Position numbers and translations under genes: made by a program
The notes under the pieces: model-generated
The model's input: the letters and a program-made list of their open reading frames with translations, nothing else
Databases searched by the model: none
Told to the model about the DNA's origin: nothing
Shown: positions 1 through 7,889 of the stretch, piece after piece
Numbering within the stretch: the first letter of the stretch is position 1
How the letters are laid out: every line of letters begins with the position of its first letter
From: a virus
IMG/VR virus record: IMGVR_UViG_3300027856_000008
Span: 1 to 64,000 of that record
Length of the DNA stretch: 64,000 nt
Strand: one strand, 5' to 3'

Positions 1-102
1 CGCAGGGGTGGAGGTGATACCCATTTTTTCGCTCAGGAATTTGGCGCTAAAAATATAAAAATGAAGCAAATTGCTTATGTTGATTTAATTGGGAGAATAT
101 AA
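1..102 (+). CDS. C-terminal end of a gene cut by the window start
   Basis: Frame 1 is open from the first base to a TAA at 100-102 and gives a 33-residue tail containing GGGDTHFF. The next gene starts two bases later with its ribosome binding site inside this tail, which supports a real gene end. The GGGDTHFF string recalls the end of some GT-A glycosyltransferases, which would fit the sugar-modification genes at the other end of the window. This match is weak. Confidence 0.45.
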   Translation, partial: RRGGGDTHFFAQEFGAKNIKMKQIAYVDLIGRI

Positions 103-103
103 A

Positions 104-295
104 ATGCTGTTACGCGACAGAGTTAAAATGCAAGAATTGATGTTAAGAGAATACCACGACCAAATTAGTCTACTTACTTCTTATTTGAGAAGTTCAAAGT
201 TTAGTGAAGATACCACAGTTCAGACGAGTGATGTGTTACTCAGAATTACAGAAATGGTTGATGCGGTTTATCTAATTGAATGTGAATCAAGTTAA
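104..295 (+). CDS. small hypothetical protein, 63 aa
   Basis: ATG at 104 is preferred to an upstream TTG because GGGAGAAT lies seven bases before it. The protein is mostly helical, charged, and ends in a short acidic tail. No family was recognised. It follows the partial upstream gene by one base, so the two are probably co-transcribed. Confidence 0.55.
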   Translation: MLLRDRVKMQELMLREYHDQISLLTSYLRSSKFSEDTTVQTSDVLLRITEMVDAVYLIECESS

Positions 296-339
296 AAAAA
301 TAGCATCAGCCATAAACTAGAACAAATAACTATTATTTA

Positions 340-364
340 CTAAACTCATTTGATAAAATGAAAC
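340..364 (+). promoter_or_regulatory. TGATAA-type operator upstream of parA
   Basis: The non-coding gap before the ParA gene contains TGATAA-AA-TGAAAC at 351-364. This is one copy of the bipartite motif (TGATAA, two bases, TGAWAA) that recurs in front of many transcription units in this window. Regulation of the partition operon by the cognate protein is inferred. Confidence 0.5.
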
Positions 365-389
365 TTTGAAAATCAGCGGAGATAAAAAA

Positions 390-1037
390 ATGTCAATACC
401 AGAAATTATAGCAATGGCGAATCAAAAGGGTGGCGCAGGTAAAACCACAATAGCAGTAAATGTTGCGGCATGTTTAACAATGAGAAATAAAAAGGTTTTG
501 CTGGTGGATGCCGATACTCAGCACTCGGGCGCAGATTGGTACGATGTTAAAGATCCTGATTACTGCGACTTTGATATTATGGAATTTCCAAGGGGCGAAA
601 TTGATGTTGAATTGAAGCGCAAAGAATACAACGAGTATGATTATATCGTTATTGATTCACGCCCTGACGTTGACAATTTCATGGCTAGAATTATTCGATG
701 TGCCGACCTAATTTGTATGCCGATTGTTACTTCACCCACTGATGTATGGTCAACAAGGGAAATGGTTGATCTAGTCCAGCGAAGTGAAGAATCAAAAGGC
801 GGGAAATTAAAATCTAAAATCATTATGAATAGTAATATTCAAGGCGCAAAACTAACTGAAAAAGTCGAATATGCATTGATTGAGATTGGCGCAGAACGAT
901 TTGAAACTATCATTGATGTTAGGGTTTCATATAGAGATACATTCGGAGAGGGGCGAACTGTAATACATAGCGAAGATAAAAAGGCAATGTCAGAGATAGA
1001 ACGATTAACCACAGAAATTTTATTGGAGCTTAAATAA
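390..1037 (+). CDS. parA: ParA-family partition ATPase
   Basis: ParA-family ATPases bind DNA when loaded with ATP and move plasmids or plasmid-prophages to daughter cells with a partner protein. The 215-residue product has the deviant Walker A motif KGGAGKTT at residues 13-20, the A' motif VLLVDAD at 36-42, and a Walker B-like VIDSRPD near 87-93. This is the short ParA form without an N-terminal HTH. ATG 390 is chosen over a TTG at 366 because GCGGAG lies just upstream. The stop overlaps the start of a ribbon-helix-helix gene (TAATG), the usual order for a type Ib-like partition pair. In a phage this suggests extrachromosomal maintenance, although lone ParA genes also occur in lytic phages. 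Confidence 0.85.
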   Translation: MSIPEIIAMANQKGGAGKTTIAVNVAACLTMRNKKVLLVDADTQHSGADWYDVKDPDYCDFDIMEFPRGEIDVELKRKEYNEYDYIVIDSRPDVDNFMARIIRCADLICMPIVTSPTDVWSTREMVDLVQRSEESKGGKLKSKIIMNSNIQGAKLTEKVEYALIEIGAERFETIIDVRVSYRDTFGEGRTVIHSEDKKAMSEIERLTTEILLELK

Positions 1038-1252
1038 TGGCTGTTAAATTACCATCAAATAGAGATCACAAAAGTAAAGCTACAGATCTTCAAACTCAAG
1101 ATCTTGTAAGGCTTAATATCGAAATCCCATCGAAGTTAAGAAAAGAGTTAAAGCAATTTTGTACTAATAACGATACATCCATGCGTGAGCTTGTAACGGG
1201 GATCTTAACCCTATCTATGAAAGACAAGCACAAGCTAAGTTTAATTCAATGA
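1037..1252 (+). CDS. ribbon-helix-helix partition partner (ParG/ParB-like)
   Basis: This 71-residue protein has a basic, flexible N-terminus followed by a ribbon-helix-helix pattern: a strand around VRLNIEIP, then helices through LRKELKQFC and SMRELVTGIL. That architecture matches ParG/omega-type centromere-binding proteins that pair with short ParA ATPases. Translation is coupled to parA by a one-base overlap. A centromere-like repeat was not identified with confidence. The role is inferred from fold and neighbour. Confidence 0.65.
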   Translation: MAVKLPSNRDHKSKATDLQTQDLVRLNIEIPSKLRKELKQFCTNNDTSMRELVTGILTLSMKDKHKLSLIQ

Positions 1253-1557
1253 GACCATACCAGCATTATAGGCTTAGACATAGAAAACCTAAGCCTTGTT
1301 CATTAATAGAGTGGACTGAATCATTTAATTGTTACAACAGGTATATAAGGCAAACACATTTACCAAATTACCATGTAAGCACTGTTTTTTTAGGCTTAGA
1401 GCATATAGGTGGTATGTTTGAAACGATTATCTTTAGTAAGCTAGATAATGATCTTGATGGTTATATAATACGGTCAGAAACGCATAGGGGAGCTTTAAAA
1501 AACCATTTAGATTTTAAAAAAATGATTAAATTAAAAACGAAGATAAATCAACATTAA
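1249..1557 (+). CDS. conserved phage protein, 102 aa
   Basis: The start overlaps the preceding stop (ATGA). The segment STVFLGLEHIGGMFETIIF resembles a widespread small phage protein family that typically reads TVFLGLDH...LFETMVFGG and then a short track ending in a GH-like helix. I know no function for that family. Conservation of this core argues that the ORF is real. Confidence 0.7.
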   Translation: MRPYQHYRLRHRKPKPCSLIEWTESFNCYNRYIRQTHLPNYHVSTVFLGLEHIGGMFETIIFSKLDNDLDGYIIRSETHRGALKNHLDFKKMIKLKTKINQH

Positions 1558-1574
1558 ACAAAAAGGGTTAGAAA

Positions 1575-1880
1575 ATGAAAAAAGTAATATTAAGCACAAT
1601 CGCAGTATTGGCATTATCTGGTTGTGCGGTTCAAAAAAATTGGGCTGGTTCTGGCGGCTCAAAATCTGATGGTATCGTTAAAATGTCTTATACATATGGC
1701 TATATGGAGGCACCCAAAACAGACGCAGCACAGGGGCTTAAAAAAGCCGTGGCACGTTGTAAAAATTGGGGTTACCAATCAGCCGTGGCTTTTGAGTTTG
1801 TTAATAAAAAATGCAATGTCTTTAGCGTACAATACGGGTGTACCGAGCATGTTGTAACTCAAGAATACCAATGCGAATAA
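1575..1880 (+). CDS. YecR-like lipoprotein
   Basis: The 101-residue product begins with a lipoprotein signal peptide and lipobox LSGC with the lipidated cysteine at residue 17. The mature part contains CKNWGY and closely spaced cysteines ending in EYQC, which resembles the YecR lipoprotein family of enterobacteria (function poorly known). AAAAAGGGTT precedes the ATG. It is expected in the outer or inner membrane facing the periplasm. Phage lipoproteins of this size often block the phage's own receptor, so a superinfection-exclusion role is possible but only inferred. Confidence 0.7.
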   Translation: MKKVILSTIAVLALSGCAVQKNWAGSGGSKSDGIVKMSYTYGYMEAPKTDAAQGLKKAVARCKNWGYQSAVAFEFVNKKCNVFSVQYGCTEHVVTQEYQCE

Positions 1881-1979
1881 TTAAAAATATTGTAATTTTT
1901 AAGTTTTAATTCTATACCTAAACACTCAATATAATTAATTTAACCAATTGATAATTTGAAAAAATGAAGGGGTTTAAAG

Positions 1980-2318
1980 GTGAAACTTTTAATATTAGTT
2001 TTAGCAACAGGTGTATTAATATTAGGTTGTGCGGCTAATATAGAAAAGAAAGATCCTATTAAACCAAATAAAAGCTTGGTAAGTGTTAATTATGATATTC
2101 GATCAAGTGAATCAATAGAGAAATACCATGCACTTTCACAGATGAAAGCAAACGAAGTCTGTAAAACATGGGGCAATTTCTCCGGTGTTCGATTAGGTAT
2201 ACCAAAAATTAAATGTTTAAAGTTTGGTTTTGATAGATGCCAAATTATGAATGTAACACAGCGTTATGAATGTAAATCATTAAAGGACACTTATGAAGAT
2301 TTTATGCGAGACTTGTAA
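1980..2318 (+). CDS. second YecR-like lipoprotein
   Basis: A GTG start at 1980 follows a purine-rich GAAGGGG site. The signal peptide ends in ILGC with cysteine at residue 17. The mature protein repeats the pattern of its neighbour at 1575: CKTWG, then paired cysteines and a C-terminal RYEC. The two genes therefore look like diverged tandem paralogues. A TGATAATTTGAAAA operator-like motif at 1949-1962 lies directly upstream, so this copy may have its own promoter. Confidence 0.65.
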   Translation: MKLLILVLATGVLILGCAANIEKKDPIKPNKSLVSVNYDIRSSESIEKYHALSQMKANEVCKTWGNFSGVRLGIPKIKCLKFGFDRCQIMNVTQRYECKSLKDTYEDFMRDL

Positions 2319-2481
2319 GGTGGAAACCGAGCATACTATTGAAACAAAGCAAGAGCCGTGGATGAATGAAGATATTCAAGACGAGGATCTAAGTGATAGC
2401 CAAATGATCGCTCGTATGAATCGAGATAATATAACCATAACAACTTGCACAGAATGTTTTTCAGAAGTCGAAGAAATGTAA
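2293..2481 (+). CDS. small zinc-ribbon-like protein
   Basis: The 62-residue product starts 26 bases inside the end of the preceding lipoprotein gene, after AAAGGACAC. It has CETC near the N-terminus and CTEC near the C-terminus, the spacing of a two-knuckle zinc site. Function is unknown. It is the last gene before a strong terminator. Confidence 0.55.
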   Translation: MKILCETCKVETEHTIETKQEPWMNEDIQDEDLSDSQMIARMNRDNITITTCTECFSEVEEM

Positions 2482-2504
2482 TACAGATTTTCCTTGTCCT
2501 TACT

Positions 2505-2526
2505 AAGCCCCTAACGGGGCTTTTTT
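2505..2526 (+). terminator. rho-independent terminator
   Basis: AGCCCC and GGGGCT pair across a four-base loop and are followed by six T residues. It closes the partition/lipoprotein operon before the terminase genes. Confidence 0.85.
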
Positions 2527-2542
2527 ATGCCCAAAATTTTAA

Positions 2543-2583
2543 TTGTCTATACTTATCTTACTTTTCATTTTTTCAAATTATCA
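2543..2583 (+). promoter_or_regulatory. late-type promoter with adjacent operator motif
   Basis: TTGTCTATACTT at 2543-2554 matches the recurring late motif GACTATACTT. Just downstream, 2570-2583 carries TGATAATTTGAAAA on the minus strand. The site precedes the terminase genes by about 35 bases. Confidence 0.5.
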
Positions 2584-2587
2584 TTTT

Positions 2588-3049
2588 ATGAGTATAACAT
2601 TATCGAAAAATCGCCTTGCTACTATGGAGCAGCGGGGCATAAAAGTGGGTAGACCTACAAAGTACACAAAGCATATCGCTAAGATCTTGCCGTATATGTT
2701 TATTAATGGCGAAAGTGTTGCCGAGGTTTGCGTTCAGTTGGGTATTTGTAAAGATACTTTTTATAATTGGCGAAAGGAACATAAGGAATTTTCGGACTCC
2801 TATAAAAGAGGTTTAACGTATTCCGAAGCATGGTGGACTGTACTTGGTAGGCTTGGCGCAGCAGGAAAAGAGGATATAAATGCGGCTACTTGGATCTTTA
2901 ATATGAAAAATAGATTCAATTGGCTTGATAAAGTCGAGTCGAAAATTGAGGTTTCACAGTTACCAGAAATACAGGTGATTATGCCAGTGGGATTTGTGCC
3001 AGAAACCGAAGAAGAATATCAAGAAAAGAAAACTGATATTGACGAGTAA
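2588..3049 (+). CDS. terS: terminase small subunit
   Basis: The small terminase subunit recognises phage DNA for packaging. The protein carries GRPTKYT followed by a helix-turn-helix (GESVAEVCVQLGICKDTFYNWRKE split over two helices), the typical N-terminal domain of many TerS proteins, and a C-terminal acidic tail. ATG 2588 fits the distance from the late promoter; ATG 2624 is an alternative, and neither has a good ribosome binding site. It ends five bases before the large subunit. Confidence 0.75.
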   Translation: MSITLSKNRLATMEQRGIKVGRPTKYTKHIAKILPYMFINGESVAEVCVQLGICKDTFYNWRKEHKEFSDSYKRGLTYSEAWWTVLGRLGAAGKEDINAATWIFNMKNRFNWLDKVESKIEVSQLPEIQVIMPVGFVPETEEEYQEKKTDIDE

Positions 3050-3054
3050 AAGCT

Positions 3055-4299
3055 ATGGCAATTCAAATACTGCCGTCTATGTCACAGGCAAGCTTTATCA
3101 ATTCACTGGCTACGTTTCCTTTGTTTGTTGGTGGCTATGGTAGCGGTAAAACATGGGCGGGAACATTAAGGGCTTTAATACTTAAATTAAAATGTCCTAA
3201 TCAGAATATTGGCTATTACTTGCCGACTTATGATCTGGTAAATCAGATCGGCTATCCGAGATTTGTTGAGCTATTAGAATTATATGGGTTGCCTTATGAC
3301 TTGAATAAACAAAATCACGTTATAAAAATAAGGGGCGCGGGATCAATAATATTTAGGAACATGGATAATCCCGATAGAATAATAGGCTATGAACACGCAC
3401 ACGCAATAACTGATGAAATAGATACCTTAAAACTTGAAAAAGCAAAAGCATGTTGGAATAAAATTGTAGCCCGTAATAGGCAAAAATGCCCTGTTAAAAA
3501 TACGATCGCCAGCGTTACCACACCAGAAGGGTTTAATTTTACTTATGAAAGATGGGGTAAAACCCAAAGTCTCAAATACCGCTATTATAGAGCGTCCACA
3601 TACGAAAATTTAGCAAACTTGCCCGATGATTATATTGAAAATATGCGTGAAACATACGAGCCACAGTTGCTCGATGCTTATCTCAGGGGGTTATGGGTTA
3701 ACCTAAAATCAGGTCGCGTTTATTATAATTTTGATAGGATGTTAAATCACAGCAATAGAACCCTAAAGCCAAATGAACCAGTACACATAGGAATGGATTT
3801 TAACGTTGAACGTATGGCGGCAGTAATACACGTTATAGAGCGTGGTTTCCCGATAGCCGTGGACGAGATACATCATGCTTTTGATACAAGGGCCATAATA
3901 TTAATTATCAAGCAAAGATTTCACGGGCATCCCATAACTATATATCCCGATGCTAGTAGCCAAAATAGGCACTCAGCAAACGCAAGCGAGACAGACTTAC
4001 AAATGCTTAGGTTGGCTGGATTCAACGTTAAACACAATTACAGAAACCCATTTATTCAAGATAGAGTTAATTCTATGAATTCTATGTTTTTGAATGACTT
4101 TGGCGATAGACGTTATTTAGTTAATACTAATACATGCTCCCATTATACCAGCCTATTAGAACAGCAAGCATATGATAAAAACGGTTTACCAGAAAAAGAT
4201 GGTAGAGAAGATCCCCTCGATGCCGCAGGTTACTTTATAACTACTGAATACCCTATCTTAAAACCTGCTACTGGCACTCATGGCGTAAGGTTAATTTAA
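3055..4299 (+). CDS. terL: terminase large subunit (packaging ATPase/nuclease)
   Basis: The motor protein of DNA packaging, 414 aa. The ATPase domain shows Walker A GGYGSGKT at 26-33 and a Walker B-like ITDEID with D120/E121. The C-terminal RNase H-like nuclease shows acidic residues in GMDFN (D248), YPDAS (D299) and DPLDA (D389). All key residues are present and the length is normal. The portal gene, normally next, lies 6.6 kb away because an accessory island follows. Confidence 0.93.
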   Translation: MAIQILPSMSQASFINSLATFPLFVGGYGSGKTWAGTLRALILKLKCPNQNIGYYLPTYDLVNQIGYPRFVELLELYGLPYDLNKQNHVIKIRGAGSIIFRNMDNPDRIIGYEHAHAITDEIDTLKLEKAKACWNKIVARNRQKCPVKNTIASVTTPEGFNFTYERWGKTQSLKYRYYRASTYENLANLPDDYIENMRETYEPQLLDAYLRGLWVNLKSGRVYYNFDRMLNHSNRTLKPNEPVHIGMDFNVERMAAVIHVIERGFPIAVDEIHHAFDTRAIILIIKQRFHGHPITIYPDASSQNRHSANASETDLQMLRLAGFNVKHNYRNPFIQDRVNSMNSMFLNDFGDRRYLVNTNTCSHYTSLLEQQAYDKNGLPEKDGREDPLDAAGYFITTEYPILKPATGTHGVRLI

Positions 4300-4318
4300 A
4301 ATAAGTAATACTTTTATG

Positions 4319-4397
4319 TTGACTTCAAATGATAAAGTGATAATATGAACCCATCAGAAAGAGATACCCAAAATAAATTTAAATAAGCGAGAATAAA
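4319..4397 (+). promoter_or_regulatory. early promoter/leader cassette, copy 1
   Basis: TTGACT at 4319-4324 and TAATAT at 4341-4346 are 16 bases apart. The spacer holds TGATAA-AG-TGATAA (4330-4343), so a repressor bound there would cover the promoter. The leader continues CCATCAGAAAGAG, ACCCAAA and ends AAGCGAGAATAAA at the start codon. The same layout recurs at about eight other places. Confidence 0.7.
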
Positions 4398-4559
4398 ATG
4401 ACTGAATCACAAATCACTCAAGCAATGGCAGAAAGCGGTAAAATGACACAGCGGGATCTAATGGGTTCGATGAAAGCAAGGCATTTAGGTAAGTATGATC
4501 TGAAACTTGCCAGATCAATTGCCAAACGTTTAGTTCAAGAAATGAAAGCTTATATTTAA
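4398..4559 (+). CDS. small hypothetical protein, 53 aa
   Basis: ATG 4398 follows AAGCGAGAATAAA directly at the end of an early promoter cassette. The basic C-terminal half (SIAKRLVQEMKAYI) is helical. No family was recognised. The next gene begins after AAGGGGATC with an 11-base gap. Confidence 0.6.
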   Translation: MTESQITQAMAESGKMTQRDLMGSMKARHLGKYDLKLARSIAKRLVQEMKAYI

Positions 4560-4569
4560 GGGGATCAAG

Positions 4570-4908
4570 ATGGACACCATGCAAGATTTTATTAAAGATT
4601 TAGAGAATACAATTATTATTGCTAAAAAGCGTATTGAATCAGCTAAAAAAGCTATAGTTGAATACTCAAATGACGGAATGTTTGAATTAGTCCACCAGCA
4701 ATCACAGGTAGTAATGGATCTAAATGAAGTTTTAGATCATTGTCAGGAGGCACTATTAAAAAAAGATGATGAACAGCATTTACTAGTTCATTGCCTCAGT
4801 AAAATTGAACGTAGATTATTCATGGATAATTCAAATAGAACATCAGAATCAAAATTATTTCAAAGTTGGTATGTGGATTTAACCAACATCATAGTTAAGA
4901 AATTTTAA
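4570..4908 (+). CDS. helical hypothetical protein, 112 aa
   Basis: A clear AAGGGGATCAAG site precedes ATG 4570. The protein is almost wholly helical with heptad-like spacing in its first 60 residues, which suggests a coiled coil. No known domain was seen. It is part of a run of small genes led by the cassette at 4319. Confidence 0.6.
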   Translation: MDTMQDFIKDLENTIIIAKKRIESAKKAIVEYSNDGMFELVHQQSQVVMDLNEVLDHCQEALLKKDDEQHLLVHCLSKIERRLFMDNSNRTSESKLFQSWYVDLTNIIVKKF

Positions 4909-4919
4909 GCGAGGGTAAT

Positions 4920-5168
4920 ATGAGCATTTTAATAGAACGTCTAACTAATAAAATAATTCAAGATACATTAAATTGCTGGTGGGCTGGTAAACATGAAGTG
5001 ATCAACTTTACTGGCATTAAGAATTTACAGCAAATGGAAAACACAGCGTATATAAGCGTTATATTTCTTCATAATGGTGAAGAATTCAAAGACGATTTTA
5101 TGATCTGTATCGAGCCAAATAACACTTTGTCTATATGGGGCAACGTATCGAGTGCTAGAGCAAAATAA
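4920..5168 (+). CDS. small hypothetical protein, 82 aa
   Basis: AAGCGAGGGTAAT precedes ATG 4920. The protein alternates strands and short helices and ends in a basic SSARAK. No family was recognised. It closes the first small operon of this island, with a hairpin just downstream. Confidence 0.6.
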   Translation: MSILIERLTNKIIQDTLNCWWAGKHEVINFTGIKNLQQMENTAYISVIFLHNGEEFKDDFMICIEPNNTLSIWGNVSSARAK

Positions 5169-5175
5169 TTAATGT

Positions 5176-5196
5176 ATGCGGTTGAATAAACCGCAT
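5176..5196 (+). terminator. hairpin, possible weak terminator
   Basis: ATGCGGTT and AACCGCAT form an 8-bp stem with a five-base loop in the gap between two small genes. There is no T run after it, so termination is uncertain. Confidence 0.4.
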
Positions 5197-5248
5197 TATC
5201 CAGCTAATGTAAATATTCAGTTGTATTTTAATCCAAAGCGAAGATTAA

Positions 5249-5602
5249 ATGAAAAAGTTTTTAATTAAAGATAATGCCACTATAATTTCACTTGTTTTAA
5301 GTTTGTTATGTTTGAACGCTGCTAATAATGCCTATCAGTCAGGTGATAATTTTATATTAGCTCTTAATTCATTCGGGCTTGGAATAAATTTAGCCGCTGG
5401 TTTTTATATGTGGTTATTGAATAGGGCCGAAAAAAGAAACGAGGATCTTTTTAATAGATCTAAACATCTTGCAGAAACAACCGAAAATATATTTTGTGAT
5501 ATGTTTGAAACTATAAATAAACAACAAATACACATTAGAGATCTACATATAATTTTAGAGCGTATGGAGAAAAACGAAAATGATAAAAGCAAAGTTGGGT
5601 AA
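5249..5602 (+). CDS. small inner-membrane protein
   Basis: The 117-residue product has two hydrophobic segments (about residues 9-28 and 36-56) and a charged, coiled-coil-like C-terminal half. GCGAAG precedes the start. The topology suggests an inner-membrane hairpin with a cytoplasmic helical tail. No family was recognised; membrane-acting exclusion proteins of phages can look like this. Confidence 0.6.
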   Translation: MKKFLIKDNATIISLVLSLLCLNAANNAYQSGDNFILALNSFGLGINLAAGFYMWLLNRAEKRNEDLFNRSKHLAETTENIFCDMFETINKQQIHIRDLHIILERMEKNENDKSKVG

Positions 5603-5777
5603 TGGCGGGATCTTGCTCGGGTTAAGTAATGAAAATATTAAACGGTTAAAGCGGGGTATGCCAATAAAAATAAACCTTTCAGAATTGGGTTTAGAACCAA
5701 GGGAGCTTTATATTGTCCACGGTAAAACTGAAAAAGATATTATGAAAGATTTAAGAAATGGGAAGTCAGTTCACTAA
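5580..5777 (+). CDS. conserved small phage protein, 65 aa
   Basis: The start lies 23 bases inside the preceding gene. The core GLSNENIKRLKRGMPIKI, then LG and a GKTEKDI motif near the end, matches a small protein family seen in many phages (L.GL...N...L..G.PI then GeTE..I). Its function is not known to me. Confidence 0.65.
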   Translation: MIKAKLGNGGILLGLSNENIKRLKRGMPIKINLSELGLEPRELYIVHGKTEKDIMKDLRNGKSVH

Positions 5778-5794
5778 TAAAAAGGTAATAAAAA

Positions 5795-6148
5795 ATGAGC
5801 GAAGAAAAAGGGTACAAAGTAACAGAATTGTTTGGGTTTTTTGCTATTGATAAAGACGGTGACGAGGGCATTATGGCAGCACAAATGGGCGATATGATGA
5901 TGCCATTAGTCGGGGCTGATAGAACAAGGATAAAGCAGTTCGGTGCTTTAGCGTTATCTATAGCCAGTGATCACAATATGAAAGTTAAACTAAAACGCTT
6001 TAGCTATATCGAAGATTTAGACATAAAAGAATTTTTAAACGAAAAACCAAAATCAATAATTTGTCCTAAATGTAAAATTGAAAGTCATAATCAGGGTGAT
6101 GTTGATCACAAATTCTGTGTCAAATGTGGGTGGCATGACGAACTATAA
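5795..6148 (+). CDS. hypothetical protein with C-terminal zinc ribbon
   Basis: AAAAAGGTAAT precedes ATG 5795. The N-terminal two thirds have no recognised domain. The last 30 residues contain CPKC and CVKCGWH, a zinc-ribbon pattern with four cysteines and a nearby histidine. Nucleic-acid or protein binding is possible; the role is unknown. Confidence 0.6.
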   Translation: MSEEKGYKVTELFGFFAIDKDGDEGIMAAQMGDMMMPLVGADRTRIKQFGALALSIASDHNMKVKLKRFSYIEDLDIKEFLNEKPKSIICPKCKIESHNQGDVDHKFCVKCGWHDEL

Positions 6149-6158
6149 AGGAATTAAT

Positions 6159-6413
6159 ATGGCAAATGCTAAACAAGAAGATCAGATCAGGGAACTTGGC
6201 GAATTTTTAAATGGTGTCCTTACAGAACTATATGGCGTAAAAATGGGGTTCTTTCTTAATGTAACGCCATTTAATAGTGATGTTGGTGTATGCGATTATA
6301 TTAGCAATATAAGCCGAGAGACAGCCGTAGAGTTAATGAAGGAGACAATCCAAAACTTTGAAAATGATCAAGTGATCCCCGCAGCAATAAAGGGGCAAAA
6401 AAGTGAGCATTGA
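6159..6413 (+). CDS. conserved phage protein with YG.KMGFFLNVTPF core
   Basis: ATG 6159 is used because AAAGGAATTAAT precedes it; the longer upstream frame overlaps a zinc-ribbon gene. The core GVKMGFFLNVTPF followed by DYISNISRE is shared with the gene at 14515 in this window and with a small phage protein family of the form MGFaLlvFPF...YVSN..R. The two copies are paralogues in separate accessory islands. Confidence 0.65.
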   Translation: MANAKQEDQIRELGEFLNGVLTELYGVKMGFFLNVTPFNSDVGVCDYISNISRETAVELMKETIQNFENDQVIPAAIKGQKSEH

Positions 6414-6690
6414 ACACCAGAAAAGTTTTAAGTTACACAATATAGATGCCTCGATAATATTTAGTGTTTTTGACAATAAGCTATTATTTATTCATTCACA
6501 GTTTACCTCGACACAATTTGCTTTAGATGAATTTGGTATACGGGTCGAGAAATACGATGATTTTGCACAGGTTGCTTTAATGTTTAAAGGTGGTGAGAAT
6601 TATCTATCATTATTATTTAATGGTGATGAATTCGATTCACTTGTTAAATACTTTAGAGTGTTATGCTATCCAGTACCAGTAATGTTTTAG
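6403..6690 (+). CDS. hypothetical protein, 95 aa
   Basis: A GTG start at 6403 follows AAGGGGCAAAAAA and overlaps the previous gene by 11 bases. The protein is strand-rich. No family was recognised. Confidence 0.55.
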   Translation: MSIEHQKSFKLHNIDASIIFSVFDNKLLFIHSQFTSTQFALDEFGIRVEKYDDFAQVALMFKGGENYLSLLFNGDEFDSLVKYFRVLCYPVPVMF

Positions 6691-6703
6691 TTAAGGAAAT
6701 ATA

Positions 6704-7030
6704 ATGGCACATGAAACTTGTTACGGCTCAGTAAATGATTTATTAGAAAGTTCTGGTATGACGGAATTAGATAAGGTTGGTGTTATGCTCTTATGCGACA
6801 GAATAAGAGATCAGAGCCAGTTAGACCGAAATAAAATCCTTATGTTTATAATTGAATCATCTACGCTACAACATTCCGAAACATTAGATGTTACCGCATC
6901 AGTAGCGATAACAGCGTTGGCGCAAAATTTCCCGCACCAAAGAAAATTATTAGCTAAATATATCGAGGGGATTATGAAAGGCGTGGATCATCTGGAACAA
7001 AGAATAGAAAAGGGTCCAGATAAAAAGTAA
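6704..7030 (+). CDS. hypothetical helical protein, 108 aa
   Basis: TAAGGAAATATA precedes ATG 6704. The protein is predicted mostly helical with a charged C-terminus. It is 13 bases downstream of its neighbour and probably in the same operon. No family was recognised. Confidence 0.6.
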   Translation: MAHETCYGSVNDLLESSGMTELDKVGVMLLCDRIRDQSQLDRNKILMFIIESSTLQHSETLDVTASVAITALAQNFPHQRKLLAKYIEGIMKGVDHLEQRIEKGPDKK

Positions 7031-7073
7031 CAGCTATAATTATTATATTGTTTTTGTTTATAAGAAAATCAAT

Positions 7074-7286
7074 ATGAAAAATGAAATGTTGTTAACCCTG
7101 CTTTGTTCGGATATAGATAATATGTGCAAAGCAGCCAAATCCTACCCAAAACATTCATGCGATTTTTTAAATAAGCTTCAAGAAATGAAGGACAAACTTT
7201 TAAATGATGAAAAATTCCTTGAACTAAGATATAAATCAACGTGTTGGTTAGAAGATAATAAAATAACAAAGGACTTTAAACAATGA
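7074..7286 (+). CDS. small hypothetical protein, 70 aa
   Basis: The product is helical and carries three cysteines (CSDIDNMC and HSC). Its stop overlaps the next start (ATGA). The ribosome binding site is weak. A 66-residue ORF on the opposite strand covers the same bases but lacks coupling, so the plus-strand gene is preferred. Confidence 0.5.
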   Translation: MKNEMLLTLLCSDIDNMCKAAKSYPKHSCDFLNKLQEMKDKLLNDEKFLELRYKSTCWLEDNKITKDFKQ

Positions 7287-7567
7287 AAAATACAATAAGC
7301 GAAGATGGGAAAATATCAAACGAGCCTAAATGCTCTAATACTGAATGCGGTAGGGTGTTGGATGGTTTTACAGGTATAGGTGATAAAGGAAAACCAGCGT
7401 CAGGGGATCTAACAATTTGTCTATATTGTGCCGAGATAATGGTATTTAATGATGATTTAAATCTTGAATCGCTATCTATTGAAGAATATAAATCATTGCC
7501 TAAACATATTAGGTTTAAGATAGACAGCGCACAGAGCGCGATTGCATACCGTATAAATTCAAAATAG
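7283..7567 (+). CDS. zinc-finger-like hypothetical protein, 94 aa
   Basis: Translationally coupled to the preceding gene. CSNTEC and CLYC in the first half give a four-cysteine zinc-binding pattern; the C-terminal half is acidic and then helical. Function unknown. Confidence 0.6.
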   Translation: MKNTISEDGKISNEPKCSNTECGRVLDGFTGIGDKGKPASGDLTICLYCAEIMVFNDDLNLESLSIEEYKSLPKHIRFKIDSAQSAIAYRINSK

Positions 7568-7608
7568 GTATATATTTAAAAGTAGCTTTAATCTTAAGGG
7601 CTTTACTT

Positions 7609-7767
7609 ATGGTTTATAATATCGAAGAAGAATTGGAAGGTATATTGGAAGAAATAGAAGCGAAGTATAGAAGCTTGCCTGATGATAAACAGTTGTTGGC
7701 AAACTCACATATTATTTATTTTTTAAACCAGTTGGACGATAAAATAAATGAGTTGCTAGAAGAATAA
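7609..7767 (+). CDS. very small acidic helical protein, 52 aa
   Basis: CTTAAGGGCTTTACTT precedes ATG 7609. The product is rich in Glu and Leu (EEELEGILEEIEAKY, then NELLEE) and looks like a coiled coil. It ends just before a terminator. Confidence 0.5.
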   Translation: MVYNIEEELEGILEEIEAKYRSLPDDKQLLANSHIIYFLNQLDDKINELLEE

Positions 7768-7788
7768 AAAGCAAACTTACACTGCCTT

Positions 7789-7815
7789 AAAAAAAGCCTT
7801 TAATCGGGCTTTTTT
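7789..7815 (+). terminator. rho-independent terminator
   Basis: AAAAAGCC and GGCTTTTT form the stem around an eight-base loop, ending in a T run. Confidence 0.75.
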
Positions 7816-7827
7816 ATTGCCTGTAAT

Positions 7828-7872
7828 TTATCATTTGAAATAGTGATAAATTATCATATGAAATAGTGATAA
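7828..7872 (+). repeat. two tandem palindromic operators
   Basis: Two 22-bp units, TTATCAttTGAAATAGTGATAA (7828-7849) and its near-copy (7851-7872), lie 23 bases apart and differ at one base. Each is a TTATCA...TGATAA inverted repeat. They sit about 30 bases upstream of a TTTACA/TATACT promoter and are probably binding sites for the same regulator as the dispersed TGATAA motifs. Confidence 0.7.
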
Positions 7873-7889
7873 TAATTAATTTAAAGAAA

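Noticed and set aside
7828-7872. Possible CRISPR-like repeat pair
   Set aside because: Only two units with almost no spacer; each is a palindromic operator.
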